Notes under the pieces: generated by a model | Database searches by the model: none | Seen by the model: the letters and a program-made list of their open reading frames with translations, nothing else | What the model was told of the DNA's origin: nothing | From: Microlunatus kandeliicorticis | Lineage (GTDB): Bacteria; Actinomycetota; Actinomycetes; Propionibacteriales; Propionibacteriaceae | DNA length: 64,000 nt | Assembly (NCBI RefSeq): GCF_014137855.1 | Contig: NZ_JACGWT010000005.1 | Span: 310,001 to 374,000, forward strand | Direction of reading: 5' to 3' | Part shown: piece by piece, positions 8,746-16,744 of the stretch | How the letters are laid out: each line of letters opens with the position of its first letter | Numbering within the stretch: the stretch's first letter is position 1 | Translations under genes and position numbers: made by a program

Positions 8746-8815
8746 CACGAAGCCCCCGGATGGTCCGACGCTCGCAGGGGAAGGCCAGCGTCTCGATCCA
8801 GTTGGGGGCTTCGTC
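8746..8815 (+). ncRNA. Candidate small structured RNA
   Basis: A perfect 11-base inverted repeat (ACGAAGCCCCC at 8747-8757 with 8804-8814) encloses further nested helices: GGAT 8758-8761 with ATCC 8796-8799, and GACGCT 8767-8772 with AGCGTC 8787-8792. The product would be a nearly fully paired rod of about 68 nt starting at the predicted transcription start. The 11-mer CCGACGCTCGC occurs both in the promoter spacer (8722-8732) and inside the helix (8765-8775). It matches no tRNA, SRP RNA or riboswitch pattern that I recognise. A very short ORF (ATG at 8760) exists but looks incidental. Confidence 0.45.
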
Positions 8816-8973
8816 ACGTCCGGGGTGCGGTTCCACCCGGTCCCGACACACCGCCGACCGGTCCGACCGGCCGGGCAGCGCGCTCGCGTAGAGTGACGCC
8901 CGAATCAGCGCCGACAGTGCACACCGGATCCGACCCAGACGACGTGGCCGGGCGCGCGTAGCGAGGAGAGAAC
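8815..8973. promoter_or_regulatory. Upstream region of the DUF5679 gene
   Basis: About 160 bases without an ORF. TAGAGT at 8889-8894 is the best -10 candidate for the DUF5679 gene, giving a leader of about 75 nt; no clear -35 is seen. A GAGGAGA ribosome binding site at 8963-8969 precedes the GTG start. Confidence 0.4.
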
Positions 8974-9135
8974 GTGGCTGACGAGACCTACAGTGGCGAG
9001 TTTTACTGCGTCAAGTGCAAGGCCAAGCGGGAAGCCTCCGGCGATGTCGTGGTGAACGACAAGGGCACCCGGATGGCCAAGGCCAAGTGCCCGGTCTGCG
9101 GCACCAACCTCAACCGGATCCTCGGCAAGGCCTGA
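8974..9135 (+). CDS. DUF5679 small zinc-ribbon protein
   Basis: Protein of 53 residues with two CxxC knuckles: YCVKCKAK near residues 11-18 and KCPVCGTNL near residues 38-46. It ends in NRILGKA, the layout of actinobacterial DUF5679 proteins. The family function is unknown; the zinc ribbon suggests nucleic-acid or protein binding. The GTG start at 8974 has GAGGAGA immediately upstream (five-base spacing), a very strong ribosome binding site. The gene stands alone between its promoter region and two strong hairpins, so it is monocistronic. Confidence 0.88.
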   Translation: MADETYSGEFYCVKCKAKREASGDVVVNDKGTRMAKAKCPVCGTNLNRILGKA

Positions 9136-9148
9136 GCCGGACCTGACC

Positions 9149-9170
9149 GGCCGCTCCTCCCGGAGCGGTC
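9149..9170 (+). terminator. GC-rich hairpin after the DUF5679 gene
   Basis: CCGCTCC at 9151-9157 pairs with GGAGCGG at 9162-9168 around the loop TCCC and extends by two further pairs. It starts 13 bases after the stop codon. There is no U-tract, as is common in high-GC actinobacteria. Confidence 0.6.
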
Positions 9171-9198
9171 GGCGAGGACCCGACCACCGATCCACCGC

Positions 9199-9229
9199 GA
9201 ACGGGGGCAGCGTCTCGCTGCCCCCGTTC
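9199..9229 (+). terminator. Strong 14-bp hairpin terminator
   Basis: GAACGGGGGCAGCG at 9199-9212 and its exact complement at 9216-9229 are separated by a three-base loop. This is the stronger of two tandem hairpins and separates the DUF5679 gene from the next operon. Confidence 0.75.
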
Positions 9230-9299
9230 CGCACGTCCGGAGCCGGATCGCCTGTGGACGAGCGCCCCACGACGTCACCGGGCTTGGCATCGTCGGAGC

Positions 9300-10325
9300 G
9301 TGACCCAGACCCCGGTGCCCGTGCCGACCGCCCTGCGCTGGTGCGGTGACCTCCCGTTGCTCCGCCGCGGTCCCGACCGGCTGCAGATCGGGGTGCCACC
9401 CGGTCCCGGCCTGCTGCTCGACGGTGTCCCGGCGGCGCTGGACCCGGTGCTGGTCGCTCTCGAGGGCACCGGACGCGAGGAGCTGCGGACCCGAGCGGTG
9501 GCGCACGGGGTCGCCGCGGAGGTGCTCGACGCGGTCCTCGAGCGGCTCCTGGCGGCCGGGCTCGTCGGCGACTCCCGTCCGATTGCGTCCGGGTCGACCG
9601 AGGGACCGGTCCGGGTCGTCGGAGCCGGCGTCCTGGGTCGCGCAGTGGCCGCCCAGCTGCGCGCCGCCGGCGTGCCCCTCGAGCTCTGCGACGACACCCC
9701 GGCCGACGAGGACCTCTATCCCCACGCGCCTCTCGGCGCGACCCGCGCGCAGGCGCTGGCCGCGGAGTTCGCGCGCCCGGACGGACCGCCCGGCGACGAC
9801 GGCCTGCCGACCGCGCTGCGATCCGCGCCCGCCCCCCGCCGGGACTCGCCGGACGCGCTGACCGTGCTGGCCTGCGACACCTGGGAGCCGGACCGGGTGG
9901 TCACCGACGCGCTGCTCCGCGAGGACCGGCCGCACCTGCTCGTCCGCCCGTTCGCCGACGGGGTCGTGGTCGGGCCGCTGGTCGTCCCCGGTCGGTCGGC
10001 CTGTGTCAACTGCCTCGACGCCGCCCGCACGGCCACCGACCCCGGCTGGCCCGCCCTGCTGGCCCTGCTGACCCGGCGCCCGGCGCGTCCACCCGCTGAC
10101 CTGGTGACGCTGGCCGCCGTGCTCGCGGTGACCCAGGCCTGCGGCTGGCGGGAGGGACGGCGGGCCGAGCTGGTGGGCGCGACGGTGACCGTCCTCCCTC
10201 CGGACCGCCGGCTGAGGATCCAACGCTGGCCACGGCATCCGGCGTGCGGGTGCGGTGGCCCGGCCGCGCTTGTCCGGTCACGGCAAGATAGGGCTCATGA
10301 GGCCCCGGCGGGACGAGCACCGTGA
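9300..10325 (+). CDS. ThiF/E1-like protein of the TOMM leader-binding type (orphan)
   Basis: Product of 341 residues (Rv3196-like position). The middle contains a Rossmann-like strand PVRVVGAGVLGRAVAAQLRAAGVPL, and the C-terminal half has VGPLVVPGRSACVNCLDAART and a late HPACGCGG. The two Cys pairs would form a structural zinc site, as in cyclodehydratase E1-like 'TOMM precursor leader peptide-binding' proteins. No YcaO protein or precursor peptide is encoded nearby, so it is probably not part of a thiazole/oxazole-modified peptide cluster. The start GTG 9300 is uncertain; GTG 9315 is an alternative, and TGGCAT at 9285-9290 could be a -10 for a leaderless start. It overlaps the ABC1 kinase gene by 29 bases. 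Confidence 0.7.
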   Translation: MTQTPVPVPTALRWCGDLPLLRRGPDRLQIGVPPGPGLLLDGVPAALDPVLVALEGTGREELRTRAVAHGVAAEVLDAVLERLLAAGLVGDSRPIASGSTEGPVRVVGAGVLGRAVAAQLRAAGVPLELCDDTPADEDLYPHAPLGATRAQALAAEFARPDGPPGDDGLPTALRSAPAPRRDSPDALTVLACDTWEPDRVVTDALLREDRPHLLVRPFADGVVVGPLVVPGRSACVNCLDAARTATDPGWPALLALLTRRPARPPADLVTLAAVLAVTQACGWREGRRAELVGATVTVLPPDRRLRIQRWPRHPACGCGGPAALVRSRQDRAHEAPAGRAP

Positions 10326-11784
10326 CGTCCGGAACGACGGCGACACCGAGCGACCCCCCGAACCGGATCCGCAGGCGGACCGGGGGGTGAACGAGGGGTC
10401 GGACGCGGTCGCGCCCGACCCGGTCGACGGCGACGGAACCGAGGCACCGGACGCGACCGAGCGCCGACGGCGTGAACGCGACCCGCTGGCCCGCGGGTCG
10501 ATCCGGCGGAGTGCCCGGCTGGCGACCCTCCCGCTCGGGTTCGCCGGCCGTGCGACGGTCGGCCTCGGCCGCCGGATCGGCGGCAGCTCGGCCGAACAGG
10601 TCTCGGCGCAGGTCCAGCAGCGGACCGCCGAGCAGCTCTTCAAGGTGCTGGGTGAGCTGAAGGGCGGCGCGATGAAGTTCGGCCAGGCCCTGAGTCTCTT
10701 CGAGTCGGTGCTGCCCGACGAGATCGCCGGACCGTACCGGGAGAACCTCTCCCGGTTGCAGGACTCCGCCCCGCCGATGCCGACCTCGCGGGTGCACGCC
10801 GTGCTGGCCCGCGAGCTGGGGGCCGACTGGCGGCACCATTTCCGCAGCTTCGAGCCGCGACCGGCGGCGGCCGCCTCGATCGGCCAGGTGCACCGCGGGG
10901 TCTGGTCCGACGGGCGCACGGTGGCGGTCAAGGTGCAGTACCCGGGTGCCGACGAGGCGCTGCGCTCCGACCTGCGTCAGATCAGCCGGCTGGCCGGGAT
11001 GGCGGGTCCGCTGGCCGGCGGGATGGACGTCCGCGGTCTGGCCGCGGAGCTGGCGGACCGGATCGAGGAGGAGCTCGACTACACCCGGGAGGCCGACAAC
11101 CAGGAGCGTTCGGCGGTCGCCTTCGAGGACCACCCCGAGTTCGCGGTCCCGCACGTCCTCGCCCACACGCCGCGGGTGATGGTCAGCGAGTGGCTCGAAG
11201 GTCCGGCGCTGTCCACCGCGATCCGGCTGCCGCAGGCCGAGCGCAACCGGTGGGCGGTTGCCTACGTCCGGTTCCTGTTCGCCGGGCCGAGCATCGCCGG
11301 GCTGCTGCACGCCGACCCCCACCCGGGCAACTTCAAGCTGCTCGACGACGGCCGGCTCGGCGCGATCGACTTCGGTCTGGTCGCCCGGCTGCCGGAGGGC
11401 CTGCCGGCACCGATGGGCCGGATCATGCGGATCGCCATGTCCGGCGACGCGGACGCCACCCTGGAGGGGCTGCGCGCGGAGGGCTTCATCACCCGCGACG
11501 TCGACGCCCAGGAGCTGCTCGACTACCTGGCGCCGTTCGTCGAGCCGGCCGCGGCGACGGAGTTCCACTTCAGCCGCGAGTGGATGCGCGAGCAGTTCCG
11601 CCGGGTCAGCGACGTCCGCACCTCCGGTGGCATCGGGCTCAAGCTCAACCTGCCGCCGAGCTACCTGCTGATCCACCGGGTCTGGCTGGGCGGCCTGGCC
11701 GTGCTGTCGCAGATGGACGTGACCGCCGACTTCGGGGCGGTGCTCGAGGAGTTCCTGCCCGGCTTCGCCGAGACCGACGCGTGA
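10297..11784 (+). CDS. ABC1/UbiB family atypical kinase
   Basis: Atypical protein-kinase-like ATPase of the ABC1/ADCK/UbiB family, 495 residues (Rv3197-like). Key family motifs are present: KGGAMKFGQALSL (the KxGQ motif), the Ala-rich nucleotide loop AAASIGQVHRG, VAVKVQYPG with the ATP lysine near residue 211, and the catalytic/metal motifs HADPHPGNF (about 338) and AIDFGL (about 357). The first 70 residues are charged and disordered. The ATG at 10297 lies inside the end of the E1-like gene, and the stop overlaps the glycosyltransferase start (GTGA), so the three genes form one operon. A role in prenyl-lipid or quinone metabolism is family knowledge, not shown here. Confidence 0.9.
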   Translation: MRPRRDEHRDVRNDGDTERPPEPDPQADRGVNEGSDAVAPDPVDGDGTEAPDATERRRRERDPLARGSIRRSARLATLPLGFAGRATVGLGRRIGGSSAEQVSAQVQQRTAEQLFKVLGELKGGAMKFGQALSLFESVLPDEIAGPYRENLSRLQDSAPPMPTSRVHAVLARELGADWRHHFRSFEPRPAAAASIGQVHRGVWSDGRTVAVKVQYPGADEALRSDLRQISRLAGMAGPLAGGMDVRGLAAELADRIEEELDYTREADNQERSAVAFEDHPEFAVPHVLAHTPRVMVSEWLEGPALSTAIRLPQAERNRWAVAYVRFLFAGPSIAGLLHADPHPGNFKLLDDGRLGAIDFGLVARLPEGLPAPMGRIMRIAMSGDADATLEGLRAEGFITRDVDAQELLDYLAPFVEPAAATEFHFSREWMREQFRRVSDVRTSGGIGLKLNLPPSYLLIHRVWLGGLAVLSQMDVTADFGAVLEEFLPGFAETDA

Positions 11785-12854
11785 GGCCGGGTCGGACCTC
11801 CGGACCGGCGGGCACCCCCCTGGACGACTCGTCAACCGGGGCACCCCCGCTGGTCGTGCTCGAGTCGGTCCCCGCACCGCGACCGACCACGAATCCGTAC
11901 GTGATCATGCTCAAGGAGGCCCTGGCGGCCGTCCCGGGGGTGACGGTGCTCTCGTTCGGCTGGCGTCGGGCCCTGACCGCCCGGTTCGACGTCTTCCACG
12001 TGCACTGGCCGGAGATCCTGGTCAGTGGGCGCACCCCGGCGCGGGCCTGGGTCCGTCGGCTGCTGTTCGTCGCCTTCGTCCTCCGGCTGCGGCTGCGGCG
12101 GGTGCCGATCGTCCGGACGGTGCACAACCTGGAGCTGCCGAGCGGGATCCCGCCCGTCGAGGTCCGCCTGCTGCAGTGGCTCGACCGGCAGGTCGCCGGA
12201 TACGTCGTGCTCAACGCGTTCACCCCGACCCCGGACCGGCGCCCCGCCGCCCTGGTCCCGCACGGGCACTACCGCGACTGGTTCGCCCGGCACCCGGCCC
12301 GCGCGGCCGAGGAGGGACGGATCGGCTACTTCGGTCTGATCCGCCGCTACAAGGGGGTCGAGGACCTGGTCCGTGCCTTCGTCACGATCGACGACCCGAC
12401 GGTCCGGCTGTCGGTGGCCGGCCGACCGTCCGGGCCGGACCTGGTCCGGGCCATCGAGCAGGCAGCCGGCGGGGACCCCCGGGTGGAGCTGCGGTTCGGC
12501 TTCCTCGACGACGCGTCCCTGGTCGACCAGGTGACCCGGTCCCGGCTGGTCGTGCTGCCCTACCGGCACATGCACAACTCGGGTGGCGCGCTCACCGCGC
12601 TCTCCCTCGACCGCCCGGTGCTGGTCCCCGACAACGAGGTGAACCGCGCGCTCCAAGAGGAGGTCGGCGCCACCTGGGTGCAGACCTACACCGGCGAGCT
12701 GACCGGCGAGGACCTGCGTCGGGCGCTGCAGGCCGTCACCGGACTGACCGGACAGCCGGACCTCTCCGCCCGCGCCTGGAACCTGGCCGGTCTCGCCCAC
12801 CGCGACGCCTTCCTCGCCGCCCGGTCGCGGGCGCGCAGAGCGCGTCCGACCTGA
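11781..12854 (+). CDS. Glycosyltransferase (GT-B fold, GT4-like)
   Basis: Probable sugar transferase of 357 residues. The N-terminal domain contains [15 protein letters not shown] and [14 protein letters not shown]. The C-terminal nucleotide-sugar domain has [28 protein letters not shown] and a late [18 protein letters not shown], the usual donor-binding order of GT-B enzymes. An Arg/Leu-rich helix near residue 95 may associate with the membrane. GTG 11781 overlaps the ABC1 kinase stop codon (GTGA). Donor, acceptor and product cannot be inferred. It converges with the GT2 gene 25 bases away. Confidence 0.82.
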   Translation: MRPGRTSGPAGTPLDDSSTGAPPLVVLESVPAPRPTTNPYVIMLKEALAAVPGVTVLSFGWRRALTARFDVFHVHWPEILVSGRTPARAWVRRLLFVAFVLRLRLRRVPIVRTVHNLELPSGIPPVEVRLLQWLDRQVAGYVVLNAFTPTPDRRPAALVPHGHYRDWFARHPARAAEEGRIGYFGLIRRYKGVEDLVRAFVTIDDPTVRLSVAGRPSGPDLVRAIEQAAGGDPRVELRFGFLDDASLVDQVTRSRLVVLPYRHMHNSGGALTALSLDRPVLVPDNEVNRALQEEVGATWVQTYTGELTGEDLRRALQAVTGLTGQPDLSARAWNLAGLAHRDAFLAARSRARRARPT

Positions 12855-12879
12855 CCACCGGCCGCCGACACCCGACGGG

Positions 12880-13884
12880 TCAGCGACCCGGTCGCTCCCA
12901 GCGCCAGCGGCGGCCCCGGCCGTACTCCAGATAGGTCAGCCCGAGACCGCCGAGCAGCAGTCCGGCACCGCGCCATCGGGTCCGGGCGCCCCGCGCCGAG
13001 CGCTCCGCCGAGCCGGACGCACGCCCGAGCGCCGCGGTGAGGCCCCCGCCGATCAGACGGACCGTCCCGCCGGCCACCAGCCGCGCGCGGGTCGTCGGGG
13101 AGGGCCGCAGCGCCAGCTCGACCCGCGCTCCGCTGTTGGCCAAACTCAGCGCCCGGCGGCAGACCCACGCGCGGGTCAGGCGTTCGGGCGCGACGGGATC
13201 GTGGACGACCGCCTCGGCGCACCAGCGCAGCGGACGGACGTCGGCCAGCCGACGGGTGAACAACGAGTCCTCACCCCCGGACAGACCGAACTGCGGATCG
13301 AACCGGAGTCCGCGCTCGCGCACCGCCGCCAGGTCGACCAGCAGGTTGCTGGTGGCCGCCTCGAGGATCGGCGCGCCGGTGGCCAGCCCCTCGCGGTAGC
13401 GGCGGGCGAAGAAGCCGCCGGCGCGGATCCACGGGTCCAGGTCGTCGGGCAGCAGCGAGACCACCGGTCCGCTGACGCCGGCGGCGCCGGTGGAGAGCCA
13501 GGTGTCCACCAGGCCGGCCAGCCAGCCCGGCGCCGGGGTCTCGTCGTCGTCGATGAACACCAGCGCGTCGGCGTCGGCGGACTCGTCCAGCGCGCGGTTG
13601 CGCACCGCGGTCAGACCCGGACGTGGCTCGTGGACGTAACGGACCCCCGGGTGGGCACGGACGAGGTCGCGAGCCCCGCCGTCCGGGTCGTTGTCGATCA
13701 CCAGCACGTCGACCTCGACCGGGTGGCGGCCGTCGCGACCGCTCAGCGACCGGTGCTGTTCAGGCAGTTCCCCCAGCAGCCGGCCGACGACCTCGGGCCG
13801 CCGATAGGTCGGTACGGCGACGAGGACGCGGCGCACTCCTCCCCCGTCGGCGGTGCGGGCGGAACCGTCGACAGCGGGGTGCAC
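12880..13884 (-). CDS. Family 2 glycosyltransferase (GT-A fold)
   Basis: Inverting glycosyltransferase of about 334 residues. It shows [43 protein letters not shown] and the DxD motif in [15 protein letters not shown], followed by [12 protein letters not shown]. The C-terminal 80 residues are Arg/Ala rich and may contact the membrane. TATCCT at 13891-13896 is placed so that transcription would begin near GTG 13884, so a leaderless start is preferred; the frame is also open from GTG 13890, and GTG 13836 is a third option. Substrate unknown; the neighbouring GT4-like enzyme suggests a shared cell-surface glycan. Confidence 0.8.
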   Translation of the reverse strand: MHPAVDGSARTADGGGVRRVLVAVPTYRRPEVVGRLLGELPEQHRSLSGRDGRHPVEVDVLVIDNDPDGGARDLVRAHPGVRYVHEPRPGLTAVRNRALDESADADALVFIDDDETPAPGWLAGLVDTWLSTGAAGVSGPVVSLLPDDLDPWIRAGGFFARRYREGLATGAPILEAATSNLLVDLAAVRERGLRFDPQFGLSGGEDSLFTRRLADVRPLRWCAEAVVHDPVAPERLTRAWVCRRALSLANSGARVELALRPSPTTRARLVAGGTVRLIGGGLTAALGRASGSAERSARGARTRWRGAGLLLGGLGLTYLEYGRGRRWRWERPGR

Positions 13885-13929
13885 CCGCACAGGATAGGAA
13901 CCATCGGCCCCGAGCAGGACGTGCCGGCC

Positions 13930-14283
13930 TCAGCGATCGCCCGGAGCGCTCTCGCGACGACCCGCGCGCCGGTCCTCGTCGGCTGCCACGTGCTCGGCGA
14001 GCTCGGCGCGCAACCGCCGGACGTCGTCCTGGAGCTCCATCACCTGCGCGATCCCGGCGAGGTTGAGACCCTCGGTGAGCAGGTTCTGCACTCGGCGGAT
14101 CCGTGCGACGTCGTCGGGGCTGTAGAGACGGGTCCCGCCACCGGTGCGGGCGGGGTTGACCAGCCCGGCGCGCTCGTAGGCGCGCAGGTTCTGGGTGGCG
14201 GTGCCGACGAGGTCGGCGACCACGCCGATGCCGTAGACGCCCTGGTCCGGGGCCGGTCCGACGTCGTTGCTCTTCTGGTCCAT
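13930..14283 (-). CDS. MerR family regulator (HspR-like), divergent from hsp20
   Basis: DNA-binding regulator of 117 residues. The N-terminal MerR winged helix is clear: [31 protein letters not shown], then [21 protein letters not shown] short coiled-coil dimerisation helix follows ([17 protein letters not shown]). It lacks effector-binding cysteines, which fits the HspR-type heat-shock repressors better than metal sensors. A GGAGGT site precedes the ATG at 14283. The divergent arrangement with hsp20 implies that it controls that gene and itself. Confidence 0.85.
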   Translation of the reverse strand: MDQKSNDVGPAPDQGVYGIGVVADLVGTATQNLRAYERAGLVNPARTGGGTRLYSPDDVARIRRVQNLLTEGLNLAGIAQVMELQDDVRRLRAELAEHVAADEDRRAGRRESAPGDR

Positions 14284-14310
14284 CGCACCTCCTTCGTCCG
14301 ACGCGGGGAC

Positions 14311-14339
14311 TTGACGCGCGCCGATGACCGCGTTAAAAA
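14311..14339 (+). promoter_or_regulatory. Predicted hsp20 promoter
   Basis: TTGACG at 14311-14316 and TAAAAA at 14334-14339 are 17 bases apart, in the 132-base region shared with the divergent merR gene. I do not see a full HAIR operator; CAAC/GTTG half-sites at 14384-14387 and 14395-14398 form a small inverted repeat in the leader. Confidence 0.4.
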
Positions 14340-14415
14340 GTGTATATCAGCGAACACAGATTTGTGGAAGCTGTCGCATCAGACAACCTGTCCAGTTGAT
14401 CTCAGGAGGTGCCTC

Positions 14416-14868
14416 ATGGTGTTGATGCGTACTGATCCGTTCCGTGAGCTGGATCGACTCACCCAGCAGGTGTTCGGCACGTCGTCGCGACCGGCATTTA
14501 TGCCGATGGACGCGTGGCGCGAGGGCGAGGAGTTCCGCATCGAGTTCGACCTGCCGGGCGTCGATCCGGGCTCGATCGACCTCGACGTCGAACGCAACGT
14601 GCTGACCGTCCGGGCCGACCGGCCGATGCGCGAGGTCACCGGCGAGCAGCTGGCCGCCGAGCGCCCGCGGGGCGTGTTCAGCCGGCAGCTGATCCTCGGC
14701 GACAACCTCGACCTCGACCGGATCTCGGCGAGCTACCGCGACGGTGTGCTCAGCTTGCGGGTCCCGGTGGCCGAGCGGGCCAAGCCGCGCAAGATCAGCG
14801 TCGAGGTCGGTGACCACGACGACCGCGTGATCGAGGGCAACCGCACGGAGGCCGCCTCGGCGAGCTGA
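14416..14868 (+). CDS. Hsp20 family small heat-shock protein
   Basis: ATP-independent chaperone of 150 residues. It has a short N-terminal region ([18 protein letters not shown]), then the alpha-crystallin domain from about residue 35 ([20 protein letters not shown]) to residue 135, with the hallmark [20 protein letters not shown]. The length is typical of actinobacterial Hsp20/Hsp18. The ATG at 14416 has a perfect AGGAGGT five bases upstream, so translation should be very strong. The divergent MerR regulator is the likely repressor. Confidence 0.93.
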   Translation: MVLMRTDPFRELDRLTQQVFGTSSRPAFMPMDAWREGEEFRIEFDLPGVDPGSIDLDVERNVLTVRADRPMREVTGEQLAAERPRGVFSRQLILGDNLDLDRISASYRDGVLSLRVPVAERAKPRKISVEVGDHDDRVIEGNRTEAASAS

Positions 14869-14916
14869 CCCACCGGTCGGTACCGCTCCGCGGATCCGAC
14901 CGACGGACGACTGGAC

Positions 14917-14944
14917 GACGGGCCCGGCACCGGCCGGGCCCGTC
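14917..14944 (+). terminator. hsp20 terminator hairpin
   Basis: GACGGGCCCGG at 14917-14927 pairs with CCGGGCCCGTC at 14934-14944 around a six-base loop that can add one more pair. It lies about 50 bases after the hsp20 stop. Confidence 0.6.
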
Positions 14945-15001
14945 CGCGTTCCGGCTCGCGCGGACGACCGGGGAAGCGTCGCGAGCTCGGGCGGCGCTCG
15001 G

Positions 15002-15709
15002 TCAGCCCGGCTGCTCGTCCTCGGCGCCGGGGATCGGCACCGCCGGGCGGTCGGCGTCCGGCTCGTCGGCCTCGAGGTGCGCGACGTCGTTGAAGCGGTG
15101 CAGGGTCCACTCGGGCAGCGCGTCGTCGACCGTGTAGCGCCAGTGGGTCAGGCTGGTGTTCTCCACCGCGAAGCCCACCCGCTTGCCCGAGGCACCGAGC
15201 CCGAGGGCGAGGTAGAACGAGGCCTCGATCACGCCGCCGTGGCAGACCGCCACCACGCGTCGGTCCGGGTGCCGCTCGACCAGCCGGGCCAGGCCGGCCC
15301 CGGCGCGGACCACGAAGGACGCCCAGCTCTCGCCGCCCTCGGCCATCGGGACGTACGGGTGCCGGTGGAGCACCTCCCCCGGGTAGGGCCAGGTCGCCTC
15401 CCACTGCGCGAACGACCAGCCGTCGGCCACCCCGGGGCGCAGCTCCTGCAGCTCGTCGTCGTCGGTGACCGGCAGCCCGATCGCCTCCGCGACGTAGGCC
15501 GCGGTCTCCTGGGCTCGCGGCAGCGTGCTGGCGTAGAGCACGTCGGCCCGGAAGCCCTCGGACGCCAACCGGCTCCGCAGCCGGGCGGCCTGCCCGCGAC
15601 CGCGGTCGGTGAGGCCGATGTCCCCCGTCATCCCGCCGATCGTCGGCTCCACGTTCGCGTGCGACTCGCCGTGCCTGATCAAGATCAACTCGGTGGGCAT
15701 GACACCCAT
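15002..15709 (-). CDS. Histidine phosphatase (phosphoglycerate mutase-like)
   Basis: Phosphatase of 235 residues. The catalytic motif LILIRHGESHAN is at the N-terminus; later come STLPRAQETA with the second Arg, ELQELRPGVADG with the acid/base Glu region, and VVAVCHGGVIEA with the second catalytic His. This is the full set of the branch-1 histidine phosphatase superfamily. The substrate could be a phosphosugar, a phospholipid or a phosphoprotein. The start is ATG 15709 or ATG 15700 (MPTELILIRHG). The 186 bases between this gene and whiB7 contain several TGATCA sites but no gene. Confidence 0.85.
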   Translation of the reverse strand: MGVMPTELILIRHGESHANVEPTIGGMTGDIGLTDRGRGQAARLRSRLASEGFRADVLYASTLPRAQETAAYVAEAIGLPVTDDDELQELRPGVADGWSFAQWEATWPYPGEVLHRHPYVPMAEGGESWASFVVRAGAGLARLVERHPDRRVVAVCHGGVIEASFYLALGLGASGKRVGFAVENTSLTHWRYTVDDALPEWTLHRFNDVAHLEADEPDADRPAVPIPGAEDEQPG

Positions 15710-15895
15710 CCAACCCGATCACCGGCGCGGGCGGACGGGCGGGGACGACCACGGCGCGGTGATCACCAGCGGCCGTGCTGCTGATGATCACCACCACCGG
15801 GGCCGATGATCAGCTGAGGCTCCGGGCGAGCCAGAGCCGGAGCGCGTGGAAGAGCCGGCCGGGGAGCAGGATCTCCCGCTCCCCGGTCGCACCGC

Positions 15896-16273
15896 TCATG
15901 CGGCCCGCTCCTTGCGGTCACTGCGCTCCGGCTGCGTCCGGGCCGCCGGGGCGACCCGCGGGTCGATCACCGGCTCGGGCAGCGGGTGCTTGCGGGGCCG
16001 GCCCCGCGGACGCTTCCGCGGGACGACGACACCCTGCACGAACAGCTGTCCACCCCAGACCCCCCACGGCTCCTGCCGCTCGAGCGCGCCCGCCAGGCAT
16101 GCCTGCTGGATCGGGCAGTCGAGGCACAGGGCCTTGGCGTACTCGACGTCGGCGGGCGACTCGGCGAAGAACAGCTCGGGGTCGACCCGGTGGCACGGGA
16201 GCACCGTGCCGGTCGCGCCTCCAGCCGGAACGATCCGATCGATCGTCTCGTCGAGCGTTGCTGCGAACTTCAT
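15896..16273 (-). CDS. whiB7: WhiB7 transcription factor
   Basis: Iron-sulfur transcription factor that, with the primary sigma factor, activates intrinsic resistance genes when ribosomes are stressed. The product (about 125 residues) has the four cluster cysteines (LPCHRVDP, then LCLDCPIQQACL), the sigma-contact turn EPWGVWGGQLF and the AT-hook KRPRGRPRKHP, which marks WhiB7 rather than WhiB1-6. The C-terminal extension after the hook is longer than in mycobacteria. The start is uncertain: ATG 16273 is used, TTG 16282 has GAGGAA upstream, and the frame is open to GTG 16339. A long leader with an upstream ORF and attenuator precedes it (separate entries). Confidence 0.92.
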   Translation of the reverse strand: MKFAATLDETIDRIVPAGGATGTVLPCHRVDPELFFAESPADVEYAKALCLDCPIQQACLAGALERQEPWGVWGGQLFVQGVVVPRKRPRGRPRKHPLPEPVIDPRVAPAARTQPERSDRKERAA

Positions 16274-16328
16274 GTCGGCCAACTCGTCTTCCTCGACCAG
16301 GTCGTGGGTCTCACGTCCTGTTTGCGGG

Positions 16329-16378
16329 CCGGGAATCACGAAGGCCGTGAATCCCGGATGGTGTCGGGATCCACGGCC
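16329..16378 (-). promoter_or_regulatory. whiB7 leader attenuator: three mutually exclusive RNA arms
   Basis: Reading along the transcript (minus strand), arm C is 16378-16365, arm B 16357-16343 and arm A 16340-16329. C pairs with B over 14 bases with one mismatch. B pairs with A over 12 bases with one mismatch around a five-base loop. The two pairings exclude each other. C:B forms first and would act as antiterminator; B:A would be the terminator, without a U-tract. It lies between the upstream ORF and whiB7. Confidence 0.7.
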
Positions 16379-16388
16379 TGGAGGCTGT

Positions 16389-16410
16389 CGGTGTAGTCGG
16401 ACCTACACCG
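16389..16410 (-). promoter_or_regulatory. Hairpin covering the stop codon of the whiB7 upstream ORF
   Basis: CGGTGTAG at 16389-16396 and CTACACCG at 16403-16410 are perfect complements around the loop TCGGAC. The upstream ORF's stop codon (16405-16403) lies within this 8-bp stem, so a ribosome finishing the ORF would open it and then meet the C arm 25 bases further on. Confidence 0.6.
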
Positions 16411-16651
16411 GTGGTCTACCAGGCCTGGGACCCCACGGGGTACCGAAGTCATCGGTGGCGACGCCACCCATGACGGTGATCGAATCGATCGTGTTCTCGT
16501 GCTTGCGGGTGCACGGCCAGGCGTGCATCGGCTCCGACCCGCGGACAGCCGAAGCGGGCAGCGCATAGGCACGCTGCCGCCAACCGCCGAGAACGAGATC
16601 GTTGATGATCATCGAGTGATCGCCGATCACCGCCGTGGTGGTGTTGTCCAT
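16403..16651 (-). CDS. Upstream ORF in the whiB7 leader (82 codons)
   Basis: Reading frame from ATG 16651 to a TAG at 16405-16403, encoding 82 residues that start MDNTTTAVIGDHSMIIND and end GPRPGRPPV. A near-perfect AAGGAGGG lies upstream of the ATG. It sits between the predicted WhiB7-type promoter and the attenuator. Codon use is less GC-biased than in neighbouring genes, and the last nine codons include AGG, CCT, AGA and CCA, which are rare here, plus a Pro-Pro pair before the stop. I recognise no domain. A cis-acting, translation-sensing leader peptide is the likely role; a real small protein of unknown function is the alternative. Confidence 0.65.
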   Translation of the reverse strand: MDNTTTAVIGDHSMIINDLVLGGWRQRAYALPASAVRGSEPMHAWPCTRKHENTIDSITVMGGVATDDFGTPWGPRPGRPPV

Positions 16652-16706
16652 GTCGCTGCCCTCCTTCATCTGCTCGCGGGCTCGGGTGCACGATCGTGCG
16701 TCAGAC

Positions 16707-16744
16707 ACACTAGGCACCCCTCCGGTCGCTCGGCAACCGATTAA
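16707..16744 (-). promoter_or_regulatory. Predicted WhiB7-dependent promoter of the whiB7 leader
   Basis: On the minus strand, TTGCCG (16736-16731) and TAGTGT (16712-16707) are 18 bases apart. The AT-rich TTAAT (16744-16740) lies exactly three bases upstream of the -35. An AT-rich element in that position is the known signature of WhiB7-activated promoters, where the AT-hook binds, so autoregulation is predicted. Transcription would begin near 16700. Confidence 0.65.

Noticed and set aside
8747-8814. tRNA or SRP RNA gene
   Set aside because: The outer helix is 11 bp and the inner helices are stacked as a rod. There is no cloverleaf, no CCA end, no T-loop and no SRP GGAA-loop context.
15710-15895. 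Cluster of TGATCA sites between the histidine phosphatase and whiB7 genes
   Set aside because: TGATCA is frequent throughout the window because NTG-ATC-A is a common codon junction; three copies in a short gap are not clearly unusual.
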